Below, piece after piece: positions 38,601-47,538 of a stretch of 60,949 nucleotides of DNA. Within the stretch, counting starts at the first letter, position 1; every line of letters begins with the position of its first letter. Source of the DNA: an uncultured Alphaproteobacteria bacterium (GTDB taxonomy: Bacteria > Pseudomonadota > Alphaproteobacteria > HIMB59). The notes under the pieces are model-generated. The model saw nothing but the letters and a program-made list of their open reading frames with translations, made no database searches and was not told the DNA's origin. The DNA is taken from the NCBI GenBank assembly GCA_902611415.1, contig CACLZM010000007.1, forward strand, positions 1-60,949, read 5' to 3'. The position numbers were made by a program, and so were the translations under genes.

Positions 38601-38681
38601 ATGGATAACAATAAACCCAAACCTGACTGTGGCTGTTCTTGCTCTTGTTGTTGCACTTGCGGTGACGGTTGTTGCTCTTAA
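38601..38681 (+). CDS. 26-residue cysteine-rich peptide (candidate)
   Basis: ATG 38601 opens a 26-codon frame ending at TAA 38681. It has nine cysteines (positions 10, 12, 14, 16, 17, 18, 20, 24 and 25) after a short hydrophilic, lysine/proline-containing leader. Dense CxC and CC spacing resembles metallothionein-like or copper-binding peptides. No known family is assigned. The local base composition is clearly richer in G and C than the surroundings, which argues for protein-level selection. No good ribosome-binding site is visible. It stops 3 bp before the end of the convergent gene at 38685. It could also be chance. Confidence 0.45.
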   Translation: MDNNKPKPDCGCSCSCCCTCGDGCCS

Positions 38682-38684
38682 GAT

Positions 38685-38966
38685 TTAGTAATTTAGACTG
38701 TTAATCTCGCAGTTAACATAAACTTCTGCTTGATACAAATAATTTTGCAGTTCATAAATGTAATTTTGAACATCATAATTATAATTTTGCACTTCATAAT
38801 TGTAATTATCTATTTCCCAATCACTACATGTATGAGTATTTGTCCACTCATCTACACACCAAGGCACTATTGGTTTGGAAGGTTTGGACCAAGGGGGTGA
38901 TGGCTCATAACAAAAACTCATCAAAATTTGAGGAATAAATAAAAATAGTAAGCAATAAAATTTCAT
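38685..38966 (-). CDS. secreted protein with four tyrosine-rich heptad repeats
   Basis: A 93-aa protein with a signal peptide (about 1-18, FLFIPQILMSF). A proline/tryptophan-rich part with four cysteines (PSPPWSKPSKPIVPWC) follows. Residues 54-81 hold four tandem heptads of the form N-Y-x-Y-[EDQ]-[VLA]-[QE]. They are encoded by 21-bp units at 38724-38807 that have diverged at the DNA level. It is the third gene of a minus-strand run: the proteasome-like Anbu gene, a 52-aa membrane protein, then this one, with 3 bp between the last two. I recognise no family. It is likely periplasmic or surface-exposed. Confidence 0.65.
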   Translation of the reverse strand: MKFYCLLFLFIPQILMSFCYEPSPPWSKPSKPIVPWCVDEWTNTHTCSDWEIDNYNYEVQNYNYDVQNYIYELQNYLYQAEVYVNCEINSLNY

Positions 38967-38969
38967 TTT

Positions 38970-39128
38970 TTAATAGATCATTTTTAAAAGAAAGATTATC
39001 GCTAAAATAAATCCAAATAAAATATCTACGTATTTCCCTTTTTTTCTAGCCATCAAATAAAAAGAAATTAAGGCAAGACTGATTACTAAAATACTTGATA
39101 AGTTAGCTACTAAAGGAGAGGGTTCCAT
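38970..39128 (-). CDS. 52-aa membrane protein in the Anbu operon
   Basis: ATG 39128 directly abuts the stop codon of the Anbu gene, and the TAA at 38970 lies 3 bp before the next start. The peptide has two hydrophobic helices (about 6-24 and 33-50) joined by a basic turn (MARKKGKYVD). This packing between two same-strand genes supports it as a real gene. No family is known to me. Confidence 0.6.
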   Translation of the reverse strand: MEPSPLVANLSSILVISLALISFYLMARKKGKYVDILFGFILAIIFLLKMIY

Positions 39129-39857
39129 TTATTTATCTTCCCAATTAAAGCGATTGAAAGATTTAAAAATTTCAAATATTCCTTTTTCCCATTGTTTAGA
39201 TATGTATTGATAATCATCATCATTTATTTCAAGAGATTGCTGATAAACTATTTTTGATGAATTATTTTTATAGACAACTAAGTCGATTGGGGGGCCCACG
39301 GATAAATCTGCTTTCATAGTACTGTCCATACTTATCAATGCACATCTTGCTGCATCTCCAAGATAAGTGTCTGACTTGACAACTCTGTCTAATATTGGCT
39401 TACCATACTTTATTTCACCAATGACAAGGTAAGGTTTGAATTCACTTGATTTAATAAAGTTACCCTGTGGGTAAACCAAATATAATTCCGACTCTTGATC
39501 TTTTATATGTCCGCCAACTATAAAAGTTGAACCTAATTCAATAGTCTCTTGATTAATACCATCTGGTGAGGAATGTTTAACATTTAATCTCCCAATATAT
39601 TTTGCTATTTCATTTAAATTAAATAAATTATTTAAATTATTCCCATTTGTATCGTCTTCTAAATCTTTAGTAATCGAATTAAAGACTGCTTGAGAAGTAG
39701 CTAAATTTCCTGAAGTTAAAATTATTATATTTCTATCAATGCCTTTATGAACATACATTTTTGAGTAAGAATTAAAGTTATCTAGACCTGCGTTTGTTCT
39801 CCTATCAGACGCAAAAACCATCCCTTCGTTTACTTTAATTCCTACACAATAAGTCAT
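39129..39857 (-). CDS. Anbu, proteasome-type Ntn-hydrolase (ancestral beta subunit)
   Basis: A 242-aa protein of the Anbu family, bacterial relatives of proteasome beta subunits that assemble into open helical or ring structures. It begins MTYCVGI, so Met removal exposes Thr2 as nucleophile. Asp18 in FASDRRTNAG and Lys33 in YSKMYV complete the usual triad. Later blocks SDTYLGDAARCALISMDST and VGPPIDLVVY are characteristic. In other bacteria Anbu sits with a circularly permuted ATP-grasp, an alpha-E protein and a transglutaminase-like protease. Here only the ATP-grasp gene is present, divergent at 39963. The biological substrate of Anbu is not established. Confidence 0.92.
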   Translation of the reverse strand: MTYCVGIKVNEGMVFASDRRTNAGLDNFNSYSKMYVHKGIDRNIIILTSGNLATSQAVFNSITKDLEDDTNGNNLNNLFNLNEIAKYIGRLNVKHSSPDGINQETIELGSTFIVGGHIKDQESELYLVYPQGNFIKSSEFKPYLVIGEIKYGKPILDRVVKSDTYLGDAARCALISMDSTMKADLSVGPPIDLVVYKNNSSKIVYQQSLEINDDDYQYISKQWEKGIFEIFKSFNRFNWEDK

Positions 39858-39962
39858 ATTTTAATTAAATAGCTAATTTTTTAAAAATACAAACGAATAT
39901 TTACATACCTTCAATCTAAACTATGCATAACTACTAATATGCATTTATAGTACTTTTATACA

Positions 39963-41408
39963 GTGAGTATAAATTGGAAAAATTACAATTCAAATAACAG
40001 TTATGATGAGTATCTAACCCCTGAAAAAAATCTTAGAAAAGAAGCTAAAGTAATTTCTAAAATATTAAATAGTTACTCAATCAAAGATTTAGAAAAAATT
40101 GAACAAAATTGTCAAAGCACAATAAGTTCCCGTGGCATTAATTTTAAAGTTTACTCAGCAGATAAAAAAGCTGCAGAAGAAAAAAAATGGCCATTGGATA
40201 TCATTCCTAGGATTATTCTCAAATCCCAATGGCTTAAGGTGAGAAAAGGATTAATTCAAAGGTGTAAAGCATTAAATCTTTTTATAAATGATGTTTATAA
40301 TCAAAAAAAAATATTTAAAGACAACATTGTTCCAAAAGATTTAGTGTTTAAATCTCAAAATTATCTTAAACAATGTGAGGGTTTTCATCCAAAAAAAAAG
40401 ATTTGGTCTCATATTTCAGGAATAGATTTAATTAGAAACATTGATGGAAAATTTTTAGTACTAGAAGATAATCTTCGTGTTCCTTCAGGTGTTTCATATA
40501 TGCTTGAAAATAGAATGGTAATGGGGGAAGTGTTTCCTGAATTATTTACGCGTTATAGAGTTTCACCGATCAATCACTATTGCAATAGACTCTATCATTG
40601 TATGTTAGATGCAATACCTTATAAAAAAAATAACCCCACGATGGTTGTATTAACGCCAGGAGTTTATAACTCTGCATACTTTGAACATTCATTTTTAGCA
40701 CAGCAAATGGGAATTGCTCTTGTTGAGGGAAAAGATCTTTATGTCGAAAATGATAAAGTTTACGTAAAGACAGTTAAAGGGGGTTTAAGAGTTGATTGTA
40801 TATATAGAAGGATTGATGATACTTTTTTAGATCCCAAAACATTTTTTAAAGGTTCTTTGTTAGGTGTAGCAGGTTTATACAAATCTTACAGAAAAGGCAA
40901 TGTTGGACTTCTAAATGCACCTGGAAGTGGGGTAGCAGATGATAAGGTTATATATTCATATGTTCCTAAAATAATTAAATATTATTTAGATGAAGAACCT
41001 AAATTGGATCAAGTAGAGACATATTTGTGTCACAATAAATCTGAGAGAGATCACGTAATATCAAATATCTCAAAAATGATAGTAAAACCAGCCGATGGAT
41101 CTGGTGGTTATGGTATAATTGTAGGGCCTAAATCTTCTAAATCTGAGAGAGAGGCATATATAAGAAAAATTTTACATAACCCAAGAAACTTTATTGCTCA
41201 ACCTTTAGAAATATTATCAACTACCCCAACTTTGCAGGGGAATTTAATTGAACCGCGACATCAAGATTTACGACCATTTATTCTTTCTGGAAGAGAGACA
41301 TACGTAACCATGGGTGGTTTGACGAGAGTTGCTCTTAAAAAGGGAAGCACGATAGTAAATAGCTCACAGGGTGGAGGCTCAAAAGACACTATGATTGTAG
41401 AGGATTAA
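39963..41408 (+). CDS. circularly permuted ATP-grasp protein (DUF404/DUF407 type)
   Basis: A 481-aa protein of the circularly permuted type 2 ATP-grasp family. Seen blocks are KWPLDIIPRII, DNLRVPSGVSYMLENR, NAPGSGVADDKVIYSYVP, KPADGSGGYGI and LRPFILSG. The family is predicted to form a peptide-like bond on a co-encoded substrate and is a standard partner of Anbu. It starts 105 bp from the divergent Anbu gene, sharing its upstream region. The alpha-E and transglutaminase-like genes that normally follow are replaced by an ASPIC/UnbV gene on the other strand. Chemistry remains unproven for the whole family. Confidence 0.9.
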   Translation: MSINWKNYNSNNSYDEYLTPEKNLRKEAKVISKILNSYSIKDLEKIEQNCQSTISSRGINFKVYSADKKAAEEKKWPLDIIPRIILKSQWLKVRKGLIQRCKALNLFINDVYNQKKIFKDNIVPKDLVFKSQNYLKQCEGFHPKKKIWSHISGIDLIRNIDGKFLVLEDNLRVPSGVSYMLENRMVMGEVFPELFTRYRVSPINHYCNRLYHCMLDAIPYKKNNPTMVVLTPGVYNSAYFEHSFLAQQMGIALVEGKDLYVENDKVYVKTVKGGLRVDCIYRRIDDTFLDPKTFFKGSLLGVAGLYKSYRKGNVGLLNAPGSGVADDKVIYSYVPKIIKYYLDEEPKLDQVETYLCHNKSERDHVISNISKMIVKPADGSGGYGIIVGPKSSKSEREAYIRKILHNPRNFIAQPLEILSTTPTLQGNLIEPRHQDLRPFILSGRETYVTMGGLTRVALKKGSTIVNSSQGGGSKDTMIVED

Positions 41409-41411
41409 ATT

Positions 41412-42848
41412 TTAAATCTTTTGCTTCACAACTATAGTCTGATTTAAATTTTCAACTTCTAATAATTCCTCTTCTCCATTAGTCCATTTAATTTTAATCT
41501 TAAACTCATTTTCATTATCTCTAATTCCATAATGAGCAACTGGCTCCATTTGGCACAGATAACCCGATCCGGCATCAATTGTTTTTGAGTGTGTTCTTTC
41601 ATTTGTGTAAAGAGTTACAGTTGCCCCTCTTGCTGGTGCACCATGGATATTTAAAGGTCTAATTCTTAAAAAAGATCTTTTCTCATCATTGTGGTATTTA
41701 AATAGAGTCAAAGGTTGAGCACCAGACTCACCATGAGATAAAAGAATCTCTAGAACTCCATCATTATCAATATCTGCAACTGCTGCTCCCGTTCCAAGAC
41801 CATTTGGCTCTAGAGCTTGCTCTAGTTTGATTTCTTCAAAAACACCATTTTCAATTATTTTATAAAGTCTATTTGGCTCTCCTATGTTATTCAGAAACAC
41901 CTCATCATAACCATCATTATCAAAATCTGCCGAAATTACTGTTCTAATTTTTGATGGCTCGTCAAAAGTAGAATTAGCAATATTTTTAAATTTATCGTTA
42001 TCTAAAACGTAGGCTCTATTAAAACCCTCCCAATTACCGTTTAGAATATCAAGTCTTCCTCGATAAAGAATGTCAGACAATGATGTTCCTCTTCCATTTT
42101 GATAGATATCTTTGACATTCATTTGACTCGCCACATCTGAATACTTTCCGTTTTGATTAAAATAAAGAAAATTCGGACCTCTTTCATTAGCCGCAAACAC
42201 ATCTATTTGGTCAGATATGATATGACCGGCAACTACAGCTCTACCTCCTGTAACTTTATCAAGTCCCAGGCTCGCAGCTAGATCTACAACCCTATTATCA
42301 ATAAACTCATAGAATCTTGTTGGACCACCATAATTAGCTACATAAATTCCATAATTTCCTTTACCTTCTCTGTCGACGCAAACTACTGATCTTCCTGCTG
42401 TTAAATTCAATTCACTTTGATTAATTTTTTTTTCAAATAAGTCCTCTATTTCATTCTGTGAATTTATTAAAAGCCTGTCTGAGTACATTTTCATCCCACT
42501 GTATGTATCTGTGTTAAGGAAATATATTTCCTCAGAGCCATCTTTATCTATATCGCATGCAGCAACCCCAATTGTAGATCTTTCTGGATCAGAAAATATA
42601 TTATCAGTAATTTTATTTTCAAGAGTTTCTCCATTAAAACCTAATGCTAAATTATTATATCTAAATCCAGTTACTATAAATTCATCATTGCCGTCATTGT
42701 CAAAATCGGTTACAGCCACCCCGTAACTTAGTCTAGCACTTTGATCAGGTAATAAATTACTTATATTTTTGAAAAAGCTTTTTTCTGCAAATACATTCAT
42801 AGAATAAAAAATAAATAAAAATAAAAAGGGAATATTATAAAATTTCAT
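41412..42848 (-). CDS. secreted FG-GAP/VCBS repeat protein with ASPIC/UnbV domain
   Basis: A 478-aa protein with a signal peptide (1-21, ending NVFA). Beta-propeller-like repeats with Ca2+-binding loops follow: DFDNDGNDE, DIDKDGSEE, DFDNDGYDE and DIDNDGVLE. The C-terminal ASPIC/UnbV domain contains GAPARGATVTLY and the stretch GSGYLCQMEPVAHYG. Relatives include CRTAC1-like proteins of marine bacteria, whose role is unclear. The protein is likely periplasmic or surface-bound. It is convergent with the ATP-grasp gene (3 bp apart) and divergent from a cysteine-rich exported-protein gene. Confidence 0.9.
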   Translation of the reverse strand: MKFYNIPFLFLFIFYSMNVFAEKSFFKNISNLLPDQSARLSYGVAVTDFDNDGNDEFIVTGFRYNNLALGFNGETLENKITDNIFSDPERSTIGVAACDIDKDGSEEIYFLNTDTYSGMKMYSDRLLINSQNEIEDLFEKKINQSELNLTAGRSVVCVDREGKGNYGIYVANYGGPTRFYEFIDNRVVDLAASLGLDKVTGGRAVVAGHIISDQIDVFAANERGPNFLYFNQNGKYSDVASQMNVKDIYQNGRGTSLSDILYRGRLDILNGNWEGFNRAYVLDNDKFKNIANSTFDEPSKIRTVISADFDNDGYDEVFLNNIGEPNRLYKIIENGVFEEIKLEQALEPNGLGTGAAVADIDNDGVLEILLSHGESGAQPLTLFKYHNDEKRSFLRIRPLNIHGAPARGATVTLYTNERTHSKTIDAGSGYLCQMEPVAHYGIRDNENEFKIKIKWTNGEEELLEVENLNQTIVVKQKI

Positions 42849-42906
42849 ACAATTAATACTATTTTTTTGATGATCTAGATTTAGATATGATTTGTAACAC
42901 TATCAA

Positions 42907-43641
42907 GTGTATATAAAATTTATAACTTTAATTAAAAATAATATCATTTTAGCTGTTATCACTACCTTAATTGTATTGATTGTTAATAAAAATTCTTACT
43001 CTACTGAAACTATAAAAAATGAAGCTTACTACTATGATACACTTGCCGAAAACTGGATTAATATATTTCCAGATGGAAATAGGAATGCTGCAGGACCAAA
43101 GTTTTTTAAATATCTTATAGATCAAGACCTTAGTTTTGACGATTTTGTTGAATTCAATAAAAGATATTGCCCAGTATCTGGTTCATTGATAGCTCCTGGA
43201 TCTGAGCCTGCATTTATAAGTATGAATGAGGTCGACTCGGATAATAAAGTATGTGGTGATATGTACCGCTGTTGTTGGCCTTGTGTTTGTGATTCAATGA
43301 AATATGCAAAGGCTATGGAAATATCACATAAATTTCAAGGTATTGAAGAAAAATTTACTGTTATGACTATAGATAACCCCTGTGGTAAAGAGGAATTTCC
43401 ACTTGAGGTAAATCGAGATTATTTTTGTATTGGCGAAAAGATGAATTTAGATCAAGTCTTTGTAGTTGATCAAAAAATGATAATTGGTTTATTGCACAAA
43501 CCAACTAGTTGTAATAGCAGTGATCTTTTAGCAATTAACAACAATCCTGTAGTTGGGCAACAATGTAAGATTAGAAACTCTACTAAAGAAGAGGAACTTA
43601 TTTCTGGGATGGGCGATATATTTATAAAGCTATCCAAATAA
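42907..43641 (+). CDS. cysteine-rich membrane-anchored or exported protein, unknown
   Basis: A 244-aa protein starting at GTG 42907. The N-terminus has a hydrophobic signal or anchor (about 12-27, NIILAVITTLIVLIV). The exported part is rich in cysteine, with a cluster RCCWPCVC near residue 119 and further cysteines at about 90, 113, 155, 170 and 199. Conserved-looking segments are AENWINIFPDGNRNA and FNKRYCPVSGS. The cysteine cluster suggests disulfides or metal binding in the periplasm. I do not recognise a family. It is divergent from the ASPIC/UnbV gene across 58 bp. Confidence 0.7.
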   Translation: MYIKFITLIKNNIILAVITTLIVLIVNKNSYSTETIKNEAYYYDTLAENWINIFPDGNRNAAGPKFFKYLIDQDLSFDDFVEFNKRYCPVSGSLIAPGSEPAFISMNEVDSDNKVCGDMYRCCWPCVCDSMKYAKAMEISHKFQGIEEKFTVMTIDNPCGKEEFPLEVNRDYFCIGEKMNLDQVFVVDQKMIIGLLHKPTSCNSSDLLAINNNPVVGQQCKIRNSTKEEELISGMGDIFIKLSK

Positions 43642-43654
43642 CTTTAGGAAAAAA

Positions 43655-43840
43655 TTAATTTTTTAAAGCATAATCACCGTATATAATTGTATTACTACTG
43701 TTTACTCTATATTTTTTTACAACTCTTACTGACTTATATTTATTTCTTAGTTTTCTTAACTCTATAGAGGCCTCTTTTCTGTATTTTTTATTTTTCCACC
43801 AAGATGAATTACCAATCTCTAAAGTAATTATTTTAATCAT
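43655..43840 (-). CDS. small basic protein, unknown, coupled to a DedA-like gene
   Basis: A 61-aa basic protein (WWKNKKYRKEASIELRKLRNK) with start ATG 43840 in an ATGA overlap with the stop of the DedA-like gene, which supports co-translation. There are no membrane helices or known motif. Confidence 0.55.
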   Translation of the reverse strand: MIKIITLEIGNSSWWKNKKYRKEASIELRKLRNKYKSVRVVKKYRVNSSNTIIYGDYALKN

Positions 43841-44268
43841 TTAAAGATAATAAATATTAAAAAAATATACCTAGATATTTTTGAGATACTAACAAGAAGT
43901 AAAAAAGTGAAAAACTTTACTCTTAATATTCCTGCTACTATAGTAAGAGGATCTCCAATGATTGGTACCCATGCCAATAACAATGACCAAATGCCATATT
44001 TTTTAAAATAAATTTCACCTTTTGCAATTTGCCTTTCATTTGCTGGGAACCACTTCTTATTTTTAAAAATTAATATTTTTTTTCCTAAATACCAATTAAC
44101 TGATGAACCAAGAATATTTCCAAAACTTGCAACAACCAAAAGTAAATATTTATCAAATGAGTCTGTTAATAGCATTGTTGATAAAATTAATTCAGAGGAG
44201 AGCGGGAGAATTGTAGCTGCTAAAAAACTTATTATAAATAATTGAAAATATGAAATTAATATTATCAC
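43837..44268 (-). CDS. YqaA/DedA-family membrane protein
   Basis: A 143-aa protein of the DedA/SNARE-associated type, YqaA-like short form. About four hydrophobic segments are seen. The conserved blocks are ATILPLSSELIL, FGNILGSSVNWYLGK (G-x-x-x-G turn) and the WVPIIGDPLTIVAGILR stretch typical of YqaA. DedA proteins flip phospholipids or undecaprenyl phosphate in other bacteria; the short form is not characterised. It is followed by an overlapping 61-aa gene and preceded by a membrane-protein gene 11 bp upstream. Confidence 0.82.
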   Translation of the reverse strand: MIILISYFQLFIISFLAATILPLSSELILSTMLLTDSFDKYLLLVVASFGNILGSSVNWYLGKKILIFKNKKWFPANERQIAKGEIYFKKYGIWSLLLAWVPIIGDPLTIVAGILRVKFFTFLLLVSISKISRYIFLIFIIFK

Positions 44269-44279
44269 ATTACTAACAT

Positions 44280-44693
44280 TTAAATATAAGTTTCAGCTTT
44301 TAAAATATCTAATATTAACATAAAGGTAAAATAACCTGCATTTATGAATACGATAAAACTAAACATATAAACAATTTCTTTAGAAACATTTTCGCTTACA
44401 AAATTAGGGAAAAAATATTTTCCAAGAAGAAAACTTATTTCTGAATATATTATTGTTATTGTAGCTGCAATAAAAAGAACGTAAGTAAATTTACCAAAAA
44501 AATTTACTACAAATAAGCTAGCAAAAGCAATAAATAATAAAAAAAGAGAGGAATATATTGATAAATTTGAAAATGTTAATTTTTTTTTATAAATTTTTCT
44601 TGTTAAAAGTAGAATAAAAAAAATTATTGTTAAAATAATCGAAACTATAAAAACTTTCGTTTTATAAAGAGAGTCTGTAAAAAAAAGGTCCAA
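44280..44693 (-). CDS. four-helix membrane protein, unknown
   Basis: A 137-aa membrane protein with four hydrophobic helices (about 12-29, 46-68, 70-88 and 107-127). The start in this frame is TTG 44693, 3 bp after the stop of a 30-aa frame upstream. A later start cannot be excluded. No family motif is recognised. It lies directly upstream of the DedA-like gene on the same strand, in a run of small membrane-protein genes. Confidence 0.6.
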   Translation of the reverse strand: MDLFFTDSLYKTKVFIVSIILTIIFFILLLTRKIYKKKLTFSNLSIYSSLFLLFIAFASLFVVNFFGKFTYVLFIAATITIIYSEISFLLGKYFFPNFVSENVSKEIVYMFSFIVFINAGYFTFMLILDILKAETYI

Positions 44694-44696
44694 AAA

Positions 44697-44789
44697 TTAT
44701 TTTTTTCTAATTTTTCTGATAGTCATTATTGAAAGGAACAATACAAAGAATATTAAAGCAAATGCTCCAATTAAAAATATCCATTTCAT
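44697..44789 (-). CDS. 30-aa single-helix membrane peptide (candidate)
   Basis: ATG 44789 opens a 30-codon frame with one hydrophobic helix (about 3-22) and a basic tail ending in IRKIRKK. It stops 3 bp before the next minus-strand gene. The length and topology fit small membrane proteins, but evidence is only positional. Confidence 0.4.
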   Translation of the reverse strand: MKWIFLIGAFALIFFVLFLSIMTIRKIRKK

Positions 44790-44824
44790 AAATTAATTAT
44801 ACAAATTTTGCTTTAAGTTGAAAG

Positions 44825-47404
44825 TTATGATCTCAAAACCCTAAGGTTTTTATTAGCAATTACTAATCCGTATTTATCTTTAGTGAAAATTAATTTATCT
44901 TCAATATTCTCGCCTATATCTAAAATTACCTCTGATAAGGGGTTTAAAACTTCATCTTGTAATAATCTTTTCAAAGGTCTGGCACCAAATAACGGATCGA
45001 AACCTTTTTCTTTCAAGTAGTTAAAGGCTTCATCAGTAAAACCAATTGAAATACCTTTTGAAGAGATTCTTTGTTCAATTAATTGAATTTGGTTATTTAA
45101 AATCGCACTAATATTTTCTTTTGATAATTTGTTAAAGAGTACTATGTCATCAATTCTATTTAAAAATTCTAGTCGAAAATGATTTTTAAGCTCTTCAAGG
45201 GCTAAGTTCTTTTTTGTTGTATAGTCAAAATTGTCATCAATAGGAATTTGTGAACCAATGTTAGAAGTCATAATGATAAGTGTATTTTTAAAATTTACTA
45301 TTTTTCCTTTTGAGTCTGTTAATCTACCATCATCTAAAATTTGTAGTAGAATATTAAATACATCAGGGTGCGCTTTTTCAATTTCATCAAACAAAATTAC
45401 TTGGTAAGGGCGTCTGTGAACAGAGTCAGTTAACTTCCCACCATCATCATAACCAATATAACCTGGAGGAGATCCAATAAGCTTACTCACTGAGTGTTTT
45501 TCCATATACTCGGACATGTCAAGTCTTAGCATTTGCTTTTCGTTATCAAAAACATACTCTGCTAGTGCTTTTGATAATTCAGTTTTTCCTACACCAGTTG
45601 GGCCTAAAAAAAGGAAGGACCCCAAAGGTTTATTAGGATCTTGAAGACCTGCTTTTGAAATCTTAATTGCCTTAGATACTTTCTCAATAGCATCTTGTTG
45701 GCCAATAACTCTTTTTTCTAAAAGTTTTTCTATGTTTATTAACTTATCTTTTTCGCCTCCGATAAGTTTTTCTAAAGGTATACCCGTCCACTTTGATACC
45801 ACACTTGCGATATCTTCAGAATTAATCACTTCATTTATTATTGTAGCCTGCTCTTTTTTATTCAATTCTTCATACTCTTTTTGAAGACTAGGGAGCAAGC
45901 CATACATGATTTCACTTGCTTTTGTTAAATCACCATTTCTTTGAGCACCCTCGAGGTCTTCTTTTGCTTGATCAATTCGTTCATTTAAATTTCTTTTTGT
46001 ATCTAGTATCTTTTTTTCTGACTCCCAAGTGCTATTGAGTATATTTAGTTTTTCTTGAATATCTGATATTTGACTTTCAATTTTTTCATTTTTTTTCTCA
46101 TCTTTTTCATTATCTTTTGAAAGAACGTTTTTTTCCATCTGTAGTTTAATAAGATCTCTGTCAAGTTGGTCTATTTCCTCAGGTTTACTGTCAATTTCCA
46201 TTTTAACTTTACTTGCAGCCTCATCCATTAAATCAATCGCTTTATCAGGCAAAAAACGATCAGTTATATATCGATCAGATAATTGAACTGATGATAAAAT
46301 AGCCTCATCACTAATTCTTATTCCATGATGGATTTCATATTTTTCTTTTAGACCTCTTAAAATAGCAACAGCATCCGTTGAAGAGGGCTCATTAACAAAA
46401 ACTGGTTGAAAACGTCTAGTTAAAGCTGCATCTTTCTCAAAATATTTTTTATACTCATCTAAAGTTGTTGCACCAACGCAATGTAATTCACCTCTAGCTA
46501 ATGCTGGCTTTAACATATTGGATGCATCCATCGCTCCATCTGTCTTTCCAGCACCAACAAGTGTATGAATTTCATCTATAAATAAAATAATTGAACCATT
46601 TTGTTTATGAATTTCTTTTAAAACGTTTTGAAGTCTTTCTTCAAATTCTCCACGATACTTGGCACCAGCAAGCAATAATCCAAGATCAAGAATACGAATA
46701 ACTTTATTTTCTAATGAGCGTGGAACATCTTTATTTGCTATTCTTTGCGCTAAACCCTCTATCAATGCAGTTTTACCTACACCAGGGTCTCCAATTAATA
46801 TTGGATTATTTTTAGTTCTCCTTGATAAAACTTGAATAGTTCTTCTAATTTCCTCATCTCTTCCAATAACCGGATCTAACTCTCTTTTTTGTGCCTTTTG
46901 AGTAACATTGATTGTATACTTTTCTAAAGCGTTAAAATTATCATCAGAATTTTCGCTTTCAGATTTTCCGTCTTTTCTAAATTCTTGAATTTTTGTTTTA
47001 ACAAATCCAAGACTTAGACCATTTTTTTTTAATATTTTTTCAATTTGGTCATCTGATTTTATACAACTTAAAAATAAAGAGTCGATCGATACAAAACTAT
47101 CTTGATTAGACTTTGCTATTTTTTCTGCATCTTCAAAAAGACTCAATAATTTAGGATCAGCATAAATTTGACTACTGTTTGAGTTATTTACTTGTTCTTT
47201 AGATAATATTTCAGAAATAGTTGTTTTTATTATACCGGTGTTAATTTTCTCAAAAATTTTGTTAATTAAATCATGATTGGAATTTAATAATTCATTAAAA
47301 ATATGAATAGGTGCAATTTTTTGATGTTTTTTACTTAATGCTAAATTTTGTGCAGAATTAATAATTTTTTTTGAACTATTAGTATATTTTTCAAAATTCA
47401 TCAT
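44825..47404 (-). CDS. clpB: ClpB disaggregase
   Basis: An 859-aa Hsp100 ATPase that rescues aggregated proteins with DnaK. It has an N-terminal Clp-N domain and NBD1 with Walker [10 protein letters not shown] and the [10 protein letters not shown] Walker B. The coiled-coil middle domain (about 400-520) distinguishes ClpB from ClpA. NBD2 has [10 protein letters not shown] and [16 protein letters not shown]. The C-terminus ends at [14 protein letters not shown] plus a short tail. Length is normal. It is divergent from the 35-aa gene preceding murA. Confidence 0.97.
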   Translation of the reverse strand: MMNFEKYTNSSKKIINSAQNLALSKKHQKIAPIHIFNELLNSNHDLINKIFEKINTGIIKTTISEILSKEQVNNSNSSQIYADPKLLSLFEDAEKIAKSNQDSFVSIDSLFLSCIKSDDQIEKILKKNGLSLGFVKTKIQEFRKDGKSESENSDDNFNALEKYTINVTQKAQKRELDPVIGRDEEIRRTIQVLSRRTKNNPILIGDPGVGKTALIEGLAQRIANKDVPRSLENKVIRILDLGLLLAGAKYRGEFEERLQNVLKEIHKQNGSIILFIDEIHTLVGAGKTDGAMDASNMLKPALARGELHCVGATTLDEYKKYFEKDAALTRRFQPVFVNEPSSTDAVAILRGLKEKYEIHHGIRISDEAILSSVQLSDRYITDRFLPDKAIDLMDEAASKVKMEIDSKPEEIDQLDRDLIKLQMEKNVLSKDNEKDEKKNEKIESQISDIQEKLNILNSTWESEKKILDTKRNLNERIDQAKEDLEGAQRNGDLTKASEIMYGLLPSLQKEYEELNKKEQATIINEVINSEDIASVVSKWTGIPLEKLIGGEKDKLINIEKLLEKRVIGQQDAIEKVSKAIKISKAGLQDPNKPLGSFLFLGPTGVGKTELSKALAEYVFDNEKQMLRLDMSEYMEKHSVSKLIGSPPGYIGYDDGGKLTDSVHRRPYQVILFDEIEKAHPDVFNILLQILDDGRLTDSKGKIVNFKNTLIIMTSNIGSQIPIDDNFDYTTKKNLALEELKNHFRLEFLNRIDDIVLFNKLSKENISAILNNQIQLIEQRISSKGISIGFTDEAFNYLKEKGFDPLFGARPLKRLLQDEVLNPLSEVILDIGENIEDKLIFTKDKYGLVIANKNLRVLRS

Positions 47405-47426
47405 ATAACTTATTTGGTAATAATTT

Positions 47427-47534
47427 ATGAAGAAACAAGACCTAATAAAAAAAAACTTTGAACAACAAAAAAAAGATAAATTAGCTCAAAAATTAAGAGA
47501 AAATTTAAAAAAAAGAAAAAAAATTAAGAAATAA
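47427..47534 (+). CDS. 35-aa lysine-rich peptide upstream of murA
   Basis: ATG 47427 opens a 35-codon frame ending 4 bp before the murA start. The peptide is very basic (KKDKLAQKLRENLKKRKKIKK at its end) and would form one amphipathic helix. Its tight spacing to murA suggests a leader gene co-translated with it. No family is known to me. Confidence 0.5.
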   Translation: MKKQDLIKKNFEQQKKDKLAQKLRENLKKRKKIKK

Positions 47535-47538
47535 ATTA

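Noticed and set aside
38724-38807. Heptad-encoding tandem units considered as a CRISPR or satellite repeat
   Set aside because: The units are contiguous, have no spacers, keep one reading frame and differ at synonymous positions, so they are protein repeats.
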